From contig NC_049912.1 of assembly GCF_001411555.2 (NCBI RefSeq), forward strand, positions 25,491,722-25,555,721: 64,000 nt of DNA, in the 5' to 3' direction. Positions 1 to 11,246 of the stretch are shown in pieces. How positions within the stretch are numbered: position 1 is the first letter of the stretch; each line of letters begins with the position of its first letter. The stretch is from Juglans regia. Lineage: Eukaryota; Streptophyta; Magnoliopsida; Fagales; Juglandaceae. The notes beneath the pieces were generated by a model, which worked only from the letters and a program-made list of their open reading frames with translations, made no database searches and was not told where the DNA came from. The position numbers and the translations under genes were made by a program.

Positions 1-126
1 CCTCCTCAAACAGTCAAACATAAAAGTAAGACGCATTCTCTCTTAATTAATCCAAAGAAAAGAAATTTACACCATTGAGGTTCATTAATCACTTGGCCAA
101 AAACTGTCGGATAGGTTTCCTGACAC

Positions 127-339
127 GGGCAGGTTTGGGAGTGGGATGAGATACAAAATTTTCATCTCATCTCATCATTACATATTTTTCAAATCTCCGT
201 ACAAAATATAATAAAAAATTTAACTTTTTCAAATCTCAACTCACATTTTTCAAATCCTAAGATAATAATAATACTAAAATACAATATTTTAAACTCTCAA
301 ACAAAATACAAAATTCTTATCCCAATCCCAAACCTGCCC
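127..339. mobile_element. Small AT-rich MITE with about 24 bp terminal inverted repeats
   Basis: The left end (127-150) and the reverse complement of the right end (316-339) agree at about 21 of 24 positions; both begin GGGCAGGTTTGGGA. The 213 bp body is AT-rich and non-coding. Its interior shares phrases (AAATCTCAACTCA..., AATAATAATAATACTAAAA) with segments near 27700 and 46900, so it belongs to a dispersed family. No clear target duplication was found. Confidence 0.6.
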
Positions 340-941
340 GATGTTCCCAGATGGTGCTAGTGTCGACTGCATCCATTGATTGAAAATCAACTTGAATATT
401 TACTTGGAAAAAAAAAAGTTCGAATATTTATTTGCTTAAGCATTTAATTGGTGAACTCACAGTCTTCAATCCAATAAAGGGACAAGGGTAATCACAACCG
501 AAATTTTCATTCGCCAAACGGTGAGATTTGTTTTTGTTTTCTTCAAAAAAAATATAATCAAAACATTAACCACGCAGCAAAAGTGCCTACAATAAGAGAA
601 AATACAAGACGCGAAAAAATAGAAAGTTATAAAGCCTATTCGAAGTAGTTATAGAATTTGACTGAAAGGCAGAAATCTCCAGCTTATAAACGTTGTTTTC
701 TTGCCCATTATGGTTAATACGCCAACAAAACCTTTAAAAGTGGATTTCTTGAAATTAACAATTACGCAAAGAAAATAAATACAAAGAAAACAGAGAACGT
801 AGATTTGTGACAATGAAGCAGAAGACGAAATTTTTGAACTTTTACCAAGTCAAGATAACAGAGCAAAACGAACCTGGAGATTACAGGTATAAGAAAATGA
901 GACTGACAGGGAAAAGGAGATTACGGAGAACATAGACTGAC

Positions 942-983
942 CTGGAGATGGATCTCGTTCTTAAGAATTCTGCGGAGAGTCAT
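942..983 (-). other. Possible first coding exon of a minus-strand gene leaving the left edge
   Basis: On the minus strand an ATG at 983 opens 14 codons (MTLRRILKNEIHLQ) that end at a reasonable donor, CAG|GTCAGT, at 942/941. The stretch above it (about 984-1350) is less AT-rich than the surroundings and resembles a transcribed leader. No downstream exon was found before position 1 and the peptide matches no family I know, so this may be chance. It is listed only because it is the sole gene-like signal in the first 5.9 kb. Confidence 0.15.
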
Positions 984-1825
984 GTGGTGGTATGGAGGAT
1001 TGATGAGAGAGAGGCACGCGTATCGTATATTGTAAAGATGAGGCGGCCTTCAACCTTGAACCCAACGTCTGAAGCGAAACAAAACAAAAGGATTTGAGGA
1101 TTCGGAATCTGAAATCAAATTATCAGTTGGATTTTAGCGTCCTGGAGAGCAATATATTTGTGACAACGTTTGACATTTCACTCCAGCGATAATGTCCTCC
1201 TGTTCTCCTATGATACCACCGGGCAACTGTTTCTCGACTCGAAAGAAGCTGCTACTGCTGCTCTTCAATCTTCTTGCCTTAGCCTTTCCTTTCCCTCTCT
1301 TTGCCTTTGGTTGGCTGGCTGATGCTCCAAATCATTCTAAGCAGAAATAATGGCAGATGAGACGATCATTACAGGAGTTTCCCCAGTTTCTGCAGACGCG
1401 CTTCGTCGGGCAGGGTTGGCCACGTCCCAATGGGAGCTGAATTAGCTACGCTGTCGTCTGTCATTTGTCACGAGAGTTCTTTTACGATGGGGGTGTCTCC
1501 ATTTCTTGTCTCCTTTGAAAATTTTATGCCGATAAATTTAAATTAATTTTATATAATACATTAAATTAATTTTATAATAAAAATTAATTTTATAATTTAA
1601 CATACCATATATCAATATATTTATTTTTATAAAAATATTTTGCAAATTAATAATGTTTCTTAGTAAATTAGTGACAATCTGTCGTGCGTGGACGATGTCT
1701 ACCACAGGTGCAGTGAAATTCCTTTCGAAAACTAGGTTCTTGTTTGATCTTACGATCTTATAGAAGATAGATATATATAATAAATAATATTATATAAGTA
1801 ATAAATAGAGCAAGGCTCTTTTGAT

Positions 1826-2000
1826 TTAAGAATGGTTAGATATAATCATGACTTATATAAATGTCACGTATTTTTTTTTAAAAGTAAAATTTATTATTAA
1901 AAAAATTAATTTTTTATGTGAATCTCGTATTTATTATTTTTTTTAAAAAGAATACGCAATATTTATATATTCTATGACTATAAATATTATTTCTCTTCTA
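1826..2000. repeat. Palindromic AT-rich MITE, family B copy
   Basis: The segment has two arms around a centre of the form TTTATTATTAAAAAAATTAA then TTTTTTATGTGAATCTCGTA; the outer parts read roughly as GTATAAAT...ATTTATAC inverted. The same layout recurs at 5265-5440, 21350-21525, 22225-22380, 45118-45265, 46690-46865 and 61975-62140. Ends are approximate. Confidence 0.5.
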
Positions 2001-3564
2001 AAATTTGAATAAAAATTTAAAAAAAGGTTGATCCTTTACATGACTAGAAAGAGGGGCTTATTGAAAACAAGATGAATGCAACCTCAGCATTGTAAATTCA
2101 TGTGTAAATTTGTGTAGTGAAGTGGTTATTAAAAAAAAAAATTTTCATCAGTCATTATTTATCACCTCACACTTTATATTTTATAAAAAATATTTTTATA
2201 TCTTGTAAAAAAAATTATAAATATAAAATGTCGAGATGAATAGAAACTTATCCATGGCATTTTTCGGTCATTAATTAGTCCCTCCCTTAATATGGGGGCA
2301 ATCTATTTTAATTTCATTAATTAGTGTGTGATGTCACACTTTGTACTGTAACGAGAATCTTCGTACTTTATGTTAATTTAATTATTTAACACACATCAAT
2401 GACATCATCATGTTCCTAATCATTTAGGAGGGTCAGTCGTTTTTCCAAAGCGTTGAATAGCACCACAATCTTAAATCTTTTCACTCCCCTATCACCTCAA
2501 AACTATTTTGTTCACGTCTCAATTATTTTTCTACCAAGATATTTTTTAATGTCCAATCAATTAAGTATAGTATACATGTTAAATATTGTATATATATATA
2601 AAGTTGGGATTGAATCTTTAAGAGATTTTAATCCCCTCAATGAGGTGTCCAAAATATCTTATAAAGAAGAGTAATGCTATAGAAAAATTATATTCTAAAG
2701 TCGTGTGTTATGCACGTTCGGTAAAATGTTTACATGATTTGATTTAAAAGATAAATTATAAAATTTATATATTACAAATCAAATATTAATATTTAAATGT
2801 TGTGAATAATATATTTTACAGACCGACTTGAAAATAAAATAATCAAATTTATTTGGCAGAAAAATACAAATTAAGAACTTGTTGAACAAAGTTTGAGATT
2901 CTCCCCTACTTTAATCATACATGGACAGGTTTAGCATCTCCATGTCCAAGCTGACCACAAATGAGCATCAAACACACGCCATTTCACTTAACATATTGTA
3001 TTAGAAATTTCGCCATATCTAAGAAGGCAATTGAATTGAAATTCATGAAATGAAATGATTAAATAATTGAAAATCCGACTTGGATCTATTCACACAAACA
3101 CATGTATAATAATTTGCATGGTGACCAACCATAACCAAGACCATCATTGGCTCTTTCTCATGTCCCACTCTAATTTTTTTTTTTTTATATATATATCTTA
3201 AATATTTTTTTATATATTTAAACAGAGATAAACACAATATTTGAACCGAACAATATTATAGATAGTGTAGACTTTGATATTAAATTTTTTAAAGCCTACC
3301 TATATATAGTTTCGGAGTGTTTTTTAAATTATAAAATAAATTTTTTAAAAACTATAATTTAATTCTCTTGTTGTTGGAATAGGATCCTCTCCCTTTCAAA
3401 GAAAACGGATAATATTTATCTAGTATGAAATAACATGTATTTTGATCATCATATTGACAAGTGAAATGACTAAAATACCCCATACACAAAGTTCATGAAC
3501 CGCTGCGACTAAACAAATCATGTGTCTCTTCATGTAATATATAACTCTTCATGTAATATATAAG

Positions 3565-3768
3565 GATTCGTTTGTTTTTATAAATTATATAAGTAGAGAT
3601 TAAAATTAAAAATTTAATAAAATATTATTAAAATATATCTTTTAAATAATTATTTTGTTTTGAAATTTAAAAATATTAAATTATTTATTTTATTTTATAT
3701 AAAAATTTAAAATAAATTATAATAATTAAATAAAATAAATTGAGATAAATTATGAAAACAAACGAATC
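3565..3768. mobile_element. MITE with about 24 bp inverted repeats (GATTCGTTTGTTTT ends)
   Basis: The left end GATTCGTTTGTTTTTATAAA at 3565 is matched, inverted, by the right end finishing at 3768, with only one or two differences in the outer 20 bases. The body is AT-rich and non-coding, and contains the family A core (ATTAAATTATTTATT and TTATATAAAAATTT) that is also seen near 21930, 27680 and 46940. Confidence 0.65.
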
Positions 3769-5264
3769 GTTAATATCCTTAAAATAAAGTTGGGCCAGCA
3801 CAAGTTTTATTTTTAGCCTTTAAGAAATTCCTCATCTATTTTTATAACAATTAGTACTTGGAAATCCCCGTAATTCACGAGAAGAATTTTTTAAGCTTCT
3901 ATTTGTAATGTATTTAATTGTGAAACTGTTTGAATAGGACCACCTGTTTTTTTATTTATTAATTTTGATAAATTACATATAGAGGAATTAAAAACAGCAC
4001 ATACAGAAGAAACAAGATGGAAAATTCAGACCTTAATTCCAACTTGTATAATATTTATTCATGAATAAATCTTCTCAACTTCCTCACACTCCATATTCTT
4101 TATTTTTTTTAATTTTTATTATTTTTTGCTTTTATCAAATATTTATTATATGAATAATGAATAAAAAATTTGAAATAATTTAAAAAAGAATAAACTCAAA
4201 AAAATATTAAATTTTAAAAAAATATAGAATGTGAAGTGTGGTGGAGGTTATGTAGCAGAACTCTTTATTCATACGACATTTGAAATTATTTTAAAACACA
4301 TGCTTTGCAAAATAGATATGTTTGCAATCACATTGATTCCTTAAACCATAGGCATTGGTACTTAGCTCCCCAAAAAATTAATTTTCAACAATGTATCCTG
4401 TTGGGGTTATATTGCTCACTTTGCTCTGTTCAAGCAGCACCACCACGAGGTGTCACGTGACTTATTAAAAAAAATTAAAAATATAAACATAAAAGAGATA
4501 AAGAAAACTTAGGGTTTTAATTTTTCTATTTTTTTTTTTTAATTTTTAGATGTCATTTTATTTTGAATAGATTTTTTATTTTTTTAATAAACTAGATGAT
4601 GACACATTTAATAATGCCAAACAAAATGAACGATATAACTCAGTCGGCGCACTAGCAATACTCAAGCAAAGAAAATAACAAAAGCTAGAAAAGGAGTTGT
4701 AGTGACCATGCTGTTTGGTCTCCATCTCAGAAAGTAATTGTTAATTGATTGATGGGTTAGAAAGTTATTGCATCCGATATAAGTTTTCATTAAAAATAAA
4801 TAAAAATACTTAGGTCAAGGAAAATAAATGAATTTAATTACTAAATTTGTATTATAACGCTAGCTTTTTTCGTAACAAGCAAATCTAATACGTAGTGTGT
4901 ATATATATATATATAATATTAAAATAAAGTATAAAGAGTCGAGATTCAAATTTAAGATATTTATTTTGATGTTATATATATATCATATCTTTAATGATTT
5001 GAAAACCTAATAAATGAAGGGAAGAAGCAAATTCAAAGATATGGGATTAAAAGATACAAGCCATGCTGTGCATGAATGTCATTTTCAGGCCACATGAGCT
5101 TCATGAATCATGTGAAACCCAACCCCACAAATGCCAAAAATCGAACAGGAGATCAGCAAGTTGCCTTAATTGGCAAATGCGTAATTAAACTCCAAGCAGT
5201 GATTCAACGAGTAAATGGTTAAAATCAATAATTTATAAGAACATTTTAGGAGATGATCACGACA

Positions 5265-5440
5265 GATACATGTTAGTTATAGTCATAGAATGTATAAATA
5301 TTACATATTTTTAAAAAAAAATAAAAAAAATAAATCTTATTAAAAATTTTAATTTTTTATATTAATCTCATATTTAAATTTTTTTTTTTAAATAAATATA
5401 TAACGCTTATATACTCTATAACCATAACCATCATTTCTCT
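5265..5440. repeat. Palindromic AT-rich MITE, family B copy
   Basis: Same arm-centre-arm layout as 1826-2000: a left arm with GTATAAATATTACATATTTT, an A/T-rich centre, and a right arm with ATAACGCTTATATACTCTAT. Ends are approximate and no target duplication was resolved. Confidence 0.5.
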
Positions 5441-5980
5441 CGGCCAGCAGCCACACTGCATGCAGTCGAATGGTGGTGGACCAGTAGAGACGACGATCCA
5501 GTCAAAATATGACCAACCAACTCGATTTATGCAGCCCCACAGCTTTGTCCTGATACATTTAAAATTCAAACAACTTGTACATAAAAATAAATAATATTTA
5601 ATTAACTTATTGCGGCTGACCTTACGCATCCTGTCATGTCGACGAAACAATCATGATCAGTTGTTCGATTTGCTTATTTCTTTTTGTTCCTTATTTAGGC
5701 AATAATTATGAGTGCAGTTTACGTGTTCGGAGGAAAATAATCTGTGTTGATATAATTAATTTTAAGTAATTTTCTATTTAAACGGACGAGATATAAAATT
5801 ACTTTATTATATATAGTATGATTGAAAAAGATAAAATCTAAAAGAAAATTATACGTATATAATTCTTTTTAAAATAGAGATATTTTAATACATAATTATA
5901 TAAATAATTGTATAGATATCATTAATCAATTTTAAAATGAAAATGAAAAAAAAAAAAAGATAAGTAGCGTGACTAGAAAG

Positions 5981-5989
5981 TACGTATAA
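5981..5989. repeat. Left target-site duplication of the hAT element
   Basis: TACGTATAA directly abuts the left G/C-rich end and is repeated exactly at 10288-10296 beside the right end. hAT transposases make 8 bp duplications; the ninth matching base may be part of the terminus or chance. Confidence 0.6.
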
Positions 5990-6192
5990 CCCCCCACTGC
6001 CTCACCTCGCCTCGCCTATGTATGGCGGGACAGATTATCCCGTCCGTCAAATGCAGGGAGTGGATGGCCCTGCCCACGTCTGACAGTCAAGGTGGGGATG
6101 GGGCTAGGATATAGGTTACTCCCGCCCCGCCCTATATAATATATATAACTATATAAATATTTATATATATATATAAAGAGGCATGAAATGAA

Positions 6193-6233
6193 GAAACGAC
6201 ATCGTTTTGTCATAGACAAAATAACGTCGTTTC
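6193..6233. repeat. Imperfect 19 bp hairpin near the left hAT end
   Basis: GAAACGACATCGTTTTGTC is followed after a 3-base loop by its near-perfect inverted copy, with about two mismatches. It lies between the G/C-rich end and the presumed transposase leader. Subterminal repeats can bind transposase in hAT elements, but that role is inference here. Confidence 0.5.
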
Positions 6234-7124
6234 GTTATTTGTTAAGATTCACCCCCGGCGTGAGCCCCTCTCTCTCTCTCATTCTCAAATCTCTATTGCT
6301 GTCGAAGAACAAACAAACTACGCCGTCGCAATAGCCTTCCGTCTTCATCTTCGTCGCCGAAGGTAATAAACGATGTTAAAGTTTTATTTTTGGTGATTTA
6401 TGGAATGAAGAATTGAGGAAGGATGAGGTTCAATCGGATATGGAGGATGATATTTTGTGAATTGTGTGTTGTGGAGACTTAATTGTGCATGTGGTTTTAA
6501 TTGTTGATGATTGATGAACGATGTGTGACTGTGTGTGAATCTGTCCATGTACTTTTTATTTTTTTGGATTTGTATTATGTAATGTGTTTTGAATTTTGAT
6601 GATTGAATACATGATAGTGAATCATTGATAGTTTAATTTAGAGTTCCAATCCGAAACCCCTAAATTAATTTAGGGTATTTCAAAATACCCTAAATTTAAT
6701 TTAGATTAAGTTTGAAAACTTTGCTTAAAAAAAAAAAAAAAGATTAACCATACAAGCTGGCTCTTATATAATTTTATATATATATATATATTGCCTACTC
6801 GATATCCATTGCATTCACAGCTCTAAAATTCATTTTTTTATGTTTGAACTTTTTTTTTTTTTTTATCACAAAGTTGATATATATAAATATATATATATAT
6901 ATATTTATTTATATGGTTCAAAATTTCAACTCAGAATAGAGAATCAATATAATGAAATAAGTGACTTCCTGTTTTAAGACAAATTTTTTGATACTATTTT
7001 CTCAATTTTCATAATCATTTCCCCCATCTTCCATCTTCCAATATATATGTTAATGCTTGGATGTTAATTGTTTAGCATGTTGCTATGTTTGCTATAATTT
7101 CAGATTTATTGTTTGTTTGAGTTC

Positions 7125-9221
7125 ATGGATATGCTAGCAGATTCTAGTGCGAGCTCTCATTTCCAGGCCCAATGTACCCCTATCCCTACCCCTACTCCTA
7201 CTCATATTTCTACTCCTACCCCTACGGCACCTTGCCCTGCCCTCAAGCCTAATAAGAAACATGCTTCCATAGTTTGGGCTCATTTCACCAAACTAGTGGG
7301 TGACGATCTCAATCACAATAATCTCCAAGCCAAGTGTAACCACTGTGAGAAAATTTATGAATGTCACTATAGGAAACATGATACCTCACAATTAAATGTG
7401 CATTTAGAAGAGCAATGCAAAAAAATCCAATATTAAAATTATTACAAGAGCAGAGCCAATTTAGGCTAGAAATTAGACTTCAAAAAATGTCGGATGAGAG
7501 TAGTGGGGGTGCAACTTTGAAGGGGTATACTAAGTATGACCTCGATGAGTGTAGAAGACACCTAGTTCATATGGTCATCATGGACGAGCTACCTTTTCAA
7601 GTTAGTTGATAGGAAAGGGTTTCAACCATATTCTTGCTACTTGGAACCAAAGTTTAATATTCTTTCTCACTACACAGTGGCAAAGGATGTAAAAAAATAT
7701 TTTTGGTCTGGAAAAGAGAAGTCGAGGGGTCAATTTGTTTGCTTCACCACTGATACTTGGACATCGGTCTAAAATTTTAATTATATATATTTGATTGTGC
7801 ATTTTGTTGATTGTGATTGGACATTTCATAATAAAATTATAAAATTTTGTCAAATCACAAATCATAAGGGTGTGACAATTGGGAAGGTCTTGGAGACCGC
7901 AGTAAAGGAGTGAGGATTGATCTAAGTTGTTACAGTCATGGTTGATAATACCTCGTCTAACGATGTCGTATTGGGACATCTAAAGACCTATCTTAGAGAG
8001 GCAAATAAAACAATCATCGGTGGTGAGTGTCTGCATGTGAGATATGCGGCACATATTTTGAATCTTATTGTCACTGATGGTTTGAGGGATATTCATGACG
8101 CGATTGCTTGGGTCAAGACTGCTATGAGACGGGTGAGATATTTTCCTTCGAGGTTTGAGAAATTCAATGTTGCTGCGAGGTCTGCAGACCTAACATCAAA
8201 GAAGGGCCTATGTACTGATATGCCTACACGATGGAATTCAACATTTTTTTATGTTGGAGGCGAACCAAGAATATAAGTTGTCATTTGCATTATTGGGTGA
8301 TGAAGACATCCAATATGTTAAATATTTTGATGATCACAAGGGATTGGAGAAATCCGTGGATGATGATTGAAAAATTGTATATATTTTTGTAGATTTTTTT
8401 AAGTTTTTTTACAAGGTCACTACGACGCTATCTGGAACTTTGTACCCTACATCCCATCAATTTTGTCATCGAATATGTAGGGTAAAAGAATAATTAGATG
8501 ATATGGTCGCGAGTGGTCACATTAGTCTGCTGGAGATGACATTGATTATGAGAACAAAATACGACAAGTATTAGAGAGATTTTAGTAGGGCTAATATTTT
8601 GTTATATGTAGATGTCATTTTTGACCCTCTGTTTAAAGTGGATGGCATGATATTTGGATTGAGCATTGCGTACTGGCAAGCATAAGCAGAGCTTATTGTA
8701 GCAAGGGTTCGGAAAACCCTTAGTAGATTATTTGATGAGGCGGGGTGGTAATATTGCGGCACCTACACCTACCCCCCACAAGTTATAGAAACCGAGATTG
8801 GGAAAATACCTAGATTGGACTGGGGTGAGAGGTTGGAGCAGACCCTCTTCATCCAGAATTATGTAGAGGTTCAATTAGAGATAGACAGATGCTTGGCAGC
8901 GGAACTTCTACCATTTTCACGAGACTTTGATATATTAAGTTGGTGGAAGATGAATGTCGTGAAGTATCCCGTCCTTTGGGAGATAGCTCGCAGTATTTTA
9001 GTCATCCTTGTTAGCACCGTAGCCTCAAAGTCGGCCTTTAATACTAGAGGGTGTGTATTATATTCATTTCAAAGTTTATTAGCTCCTACCAGACTTTGAT
9101 TTGCACACAGAATTGAATCAAGAGAACTTCAATTCATGTTCCGGATGTTATTGAGTATGAGGAGGCCGAGGTCGAGGAGGAGGGTGGTGATCAGCCTGGA
9201 TCTGGTAATCTTGAGACTTGA
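7125..9221 (+). pseudogene. hAT transposase relic (BED finger to C-terminal dimerisation domain)
   Basis: A disrupted transposase reads from MDMLADS at 7125 to LET-stop at 9221. The N-terminal part (7270-7430) has a BED-type zinc finger with CNHCEKIYECH and a downstream H/C pair. A middle block shows KYDLDECRRHLV and TTDTWTSV, then VTVMVDNTSSNDV, AAHILNLIV and PTRWNST (7940-8250), all typical of the RNase H-like hAT core. The C-terminal block (8900-9050) has LSWWKMNVVKYPVLWEIA followed by STVASKSAF, the hAT dimerisation motif. The frame is broken by shifts near 7430 and 8255 and by in-frame stops, for example after TTDTWTSV, so it cannot encode an active enzyme. Family assignment is firm. Confidence 0.85.
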
Positions 9222-10287
9222 ATTTCATTTTATAATTTCTTATTTTAATTTATTTATTTTCATTTAATCAGTATTTATTTCAAATTTAATTGTTATAGTG
9301 ATACATGAGACGGCGTCTACGGCTACCTCCGATGCAGTATGACTTTGTGTATTGGATCCACTATTGCCATGGTGCACAATTTGTCCCTTAATTATTTTTT
9401 GCATTTATAATTTTATATAATATTTTAGTATCTAATTATTTTGCTTGTAAGTTTTTTAGTTTTTATATTCTCAATATACATATGCCGAATCCTAATGACC
9501 GATCTATGTTCATCTGCCTCATCTTCATCTCAAATTCCAATAGCCCAATATGATATTGGTTAATACTTTTAATATTTTGTATTTTAAATTTTTGTTTCAT
9601 CTTTATAACTTTATAATTATAATTTGTTTTATTTTTAACTTATTAATATTTCAGGTTTTATAACTTATTAACTTTTATGATCTTGATTTTCAGTCTCACA
9701 GTAGTCGACATAACTCACTACTCAGTGAACTCACCGCCATGATGCCACCCCTAATTGAAATGTTATGATTTTGTTAATTTATAATTAATTGTAATGTTGC
9801 TACAATAGTTAATAGTATAATTTGTAATATTTATTATTTTTAAATGAGTTTGTAATATTGTAATAGTTTATTAGTTCTCTTAATATGTATAATTATAAAT
9901 TGTAATAGTTTAGTACGTTAGTGATGATTATTACTTAATTAATTAATACTTAATAGTATTAGTTGAAACTTAGTATATAGTTAATAGTTCTATCTATATA
10001 TTTTATTTTTTGTTTTTATTTTTTAAATATATTTATTTATTTTAGTTAAATTCTGGATCTAAAGTGACACAAAAACAGATTCTGGACCATTTAGAATCCA
10101 TATAACTGAATTGGACTGAAGGTCCAGTAGAGGGCGGACAAATGGAGGTCCACCCCCGCACCTCGGGTAGCGGACGGGGTACCCTGCTCCCACATGGACA
10201 AGGGCAGGGTCAGGAAAAAATTCCTCACCCCGGCCCATGTGGGGGCGGAGAAGGGGTGGCCCGCCCCTATGGGGCGGATAGCACCCC

Positions 10288-10296
10288 TACGTATAA
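10288..10296. repeat. Right target-site duplication of the hAT element
   Basis: Exact copy of the 9 bp at 5981-5989, directly after GGATAGCACCCC. If the duplication is 8 bp, it is 10289-10296 and the element ends at 10288. Confidence 0.6.
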
Positions 10297-10536
10297 GGAA
10301 AGAGACAGCTGGTTATAATATCTCTCGGAGAGAGAGAGAGCATACAGGAAGTGACGACTCGACGAATTGTCTGTCTCTAATAATGTCGTTTAGTGGTGAG
10401 GCCCAGTGGGGTATTTTTAAATACGAGCATTGCTGGTGAATAATTTAAGAAAGAAAACCCCTCCAAATAGTTTGTCGAATTAATGATTTGGAGAAGGTGG
10501 GCTGACGCTGATGGTAGGAGTTTTATAAACGTAAAT

Positions 10537-10537
10537 T

Positions 10538-10592
<55 letters not shown>
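10537..10592. repeat. Compound microsatellite (TA)n(GA)n
   Basis: About nine TA units run directly into about nineteen AG units. It lies between the hAT insertion and the 3' end of the membrane-protein gene. Confidence 0.95.
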
Positions 10593-10595
<3 letters not shown>

Positions 10596-11246
10596 TCATG
10601 TTAAGGGTGTGTTTGGCATCCAGCCACCTAATTAAGCTTATGAAAGGAGCTCTTGATCTACTTCTTGGGGGTGATTTTTGGGTATATATTAAGTGCATGC
10701 AGGCAGGCAGGAGTACCGTTAGTTACACAAAGCTACGTCATGCCCCATGCATGCTGTACTGTACATGATAGGCCGGACCCAACGCCATATTCAGAAACTG
10801 CAGTCAGGAGCTTTAATTGACATGGGCTGGCTTTGAGAGGCCCGGCCCAATGTGAATGAGGGAGGGGATGCGACATACGAAATTACCATAACGCCCTTAA
10901 CTTTAAGCAGTTGTCTCTACTCTTGGGGCTGGCGTTGGTTGATGGTTGGCTCCGAGGAGCAGACTTTTGTTCAAAATCAAAACGATCATTAAGCCATAAG
11001 TCACCAGCAGAAATGTATTTACTTGGAAAATTCATCCAAAAATTAGGGAAGGGGATGAGAATGGCCCTCCCTACAGAGGAAAATTTCTGATGAAATGCCA
11101 TAGTGGCTCGTGCTTTCATGTTAAGCATGTAGTAGCATTATCATCAGATACCTCACACTCACCATTGTTGTATAAGCAGTTAGGCAGTCCAGTCAAGTTT
11201 AAGCAGACGCAAAAGGAACATGCCCCAAATAATTCAACCCCAGTGC
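10593..11246. other. Intergenic; probably includes the 3' UTR of the downstream minus-strand gene
   Basis: No coding frame is convincing. The part nearest 11246 is less AT-rich and should hold the minus-strand gene's 3' UTR, although I could not place a polyadenylation site. Confidence 0.5.

Larger units (their letters stand above)
345..5981. other. Intergenic, AT-rich, repeat-laden; no supported gene
   Basis: Apart from the tentative exon at 942-983 there is no reading frame with family resemblance here. The stretch carries palindromic AT-rich elements at 1826-2000 and 5265-5440, a TIR-flanked element at 3565-3768, poly-A/T runs and short TA repeats (for example near 4900). The short open frames are low-complexity and I do not regard them as genes. 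Confidence 0.6.
5990..10288 (+). mobile_element. Decayed 4.3 kb hAT DNA transposon with target-site duplication
   Basis: The element carries a hAT transposase relic (7125-9221) and is bracketed by an exact 9 bp direct repeat, TACGTATAA, at 5981-5989 and 10288-10296; 8 bp is the usual hAT duplication. Read inward, the right end starts AGGGGTGCTATCC, which fits hAT termini, and both ends are G/C-rich in an AT-rich region. The left terminus, CCCCCCACTGCC, does not mirror it cleanly, so the left boundary rests mainly on the duplication. A leader exon with donor at about 6362 (CGAAG|GTAATA) and an acceptor at about 7103 suggests the transposase gene once had a 5' leader intron. The 3' tail from 9222 to the right end is non-coding. 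Confidence 0.65.
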
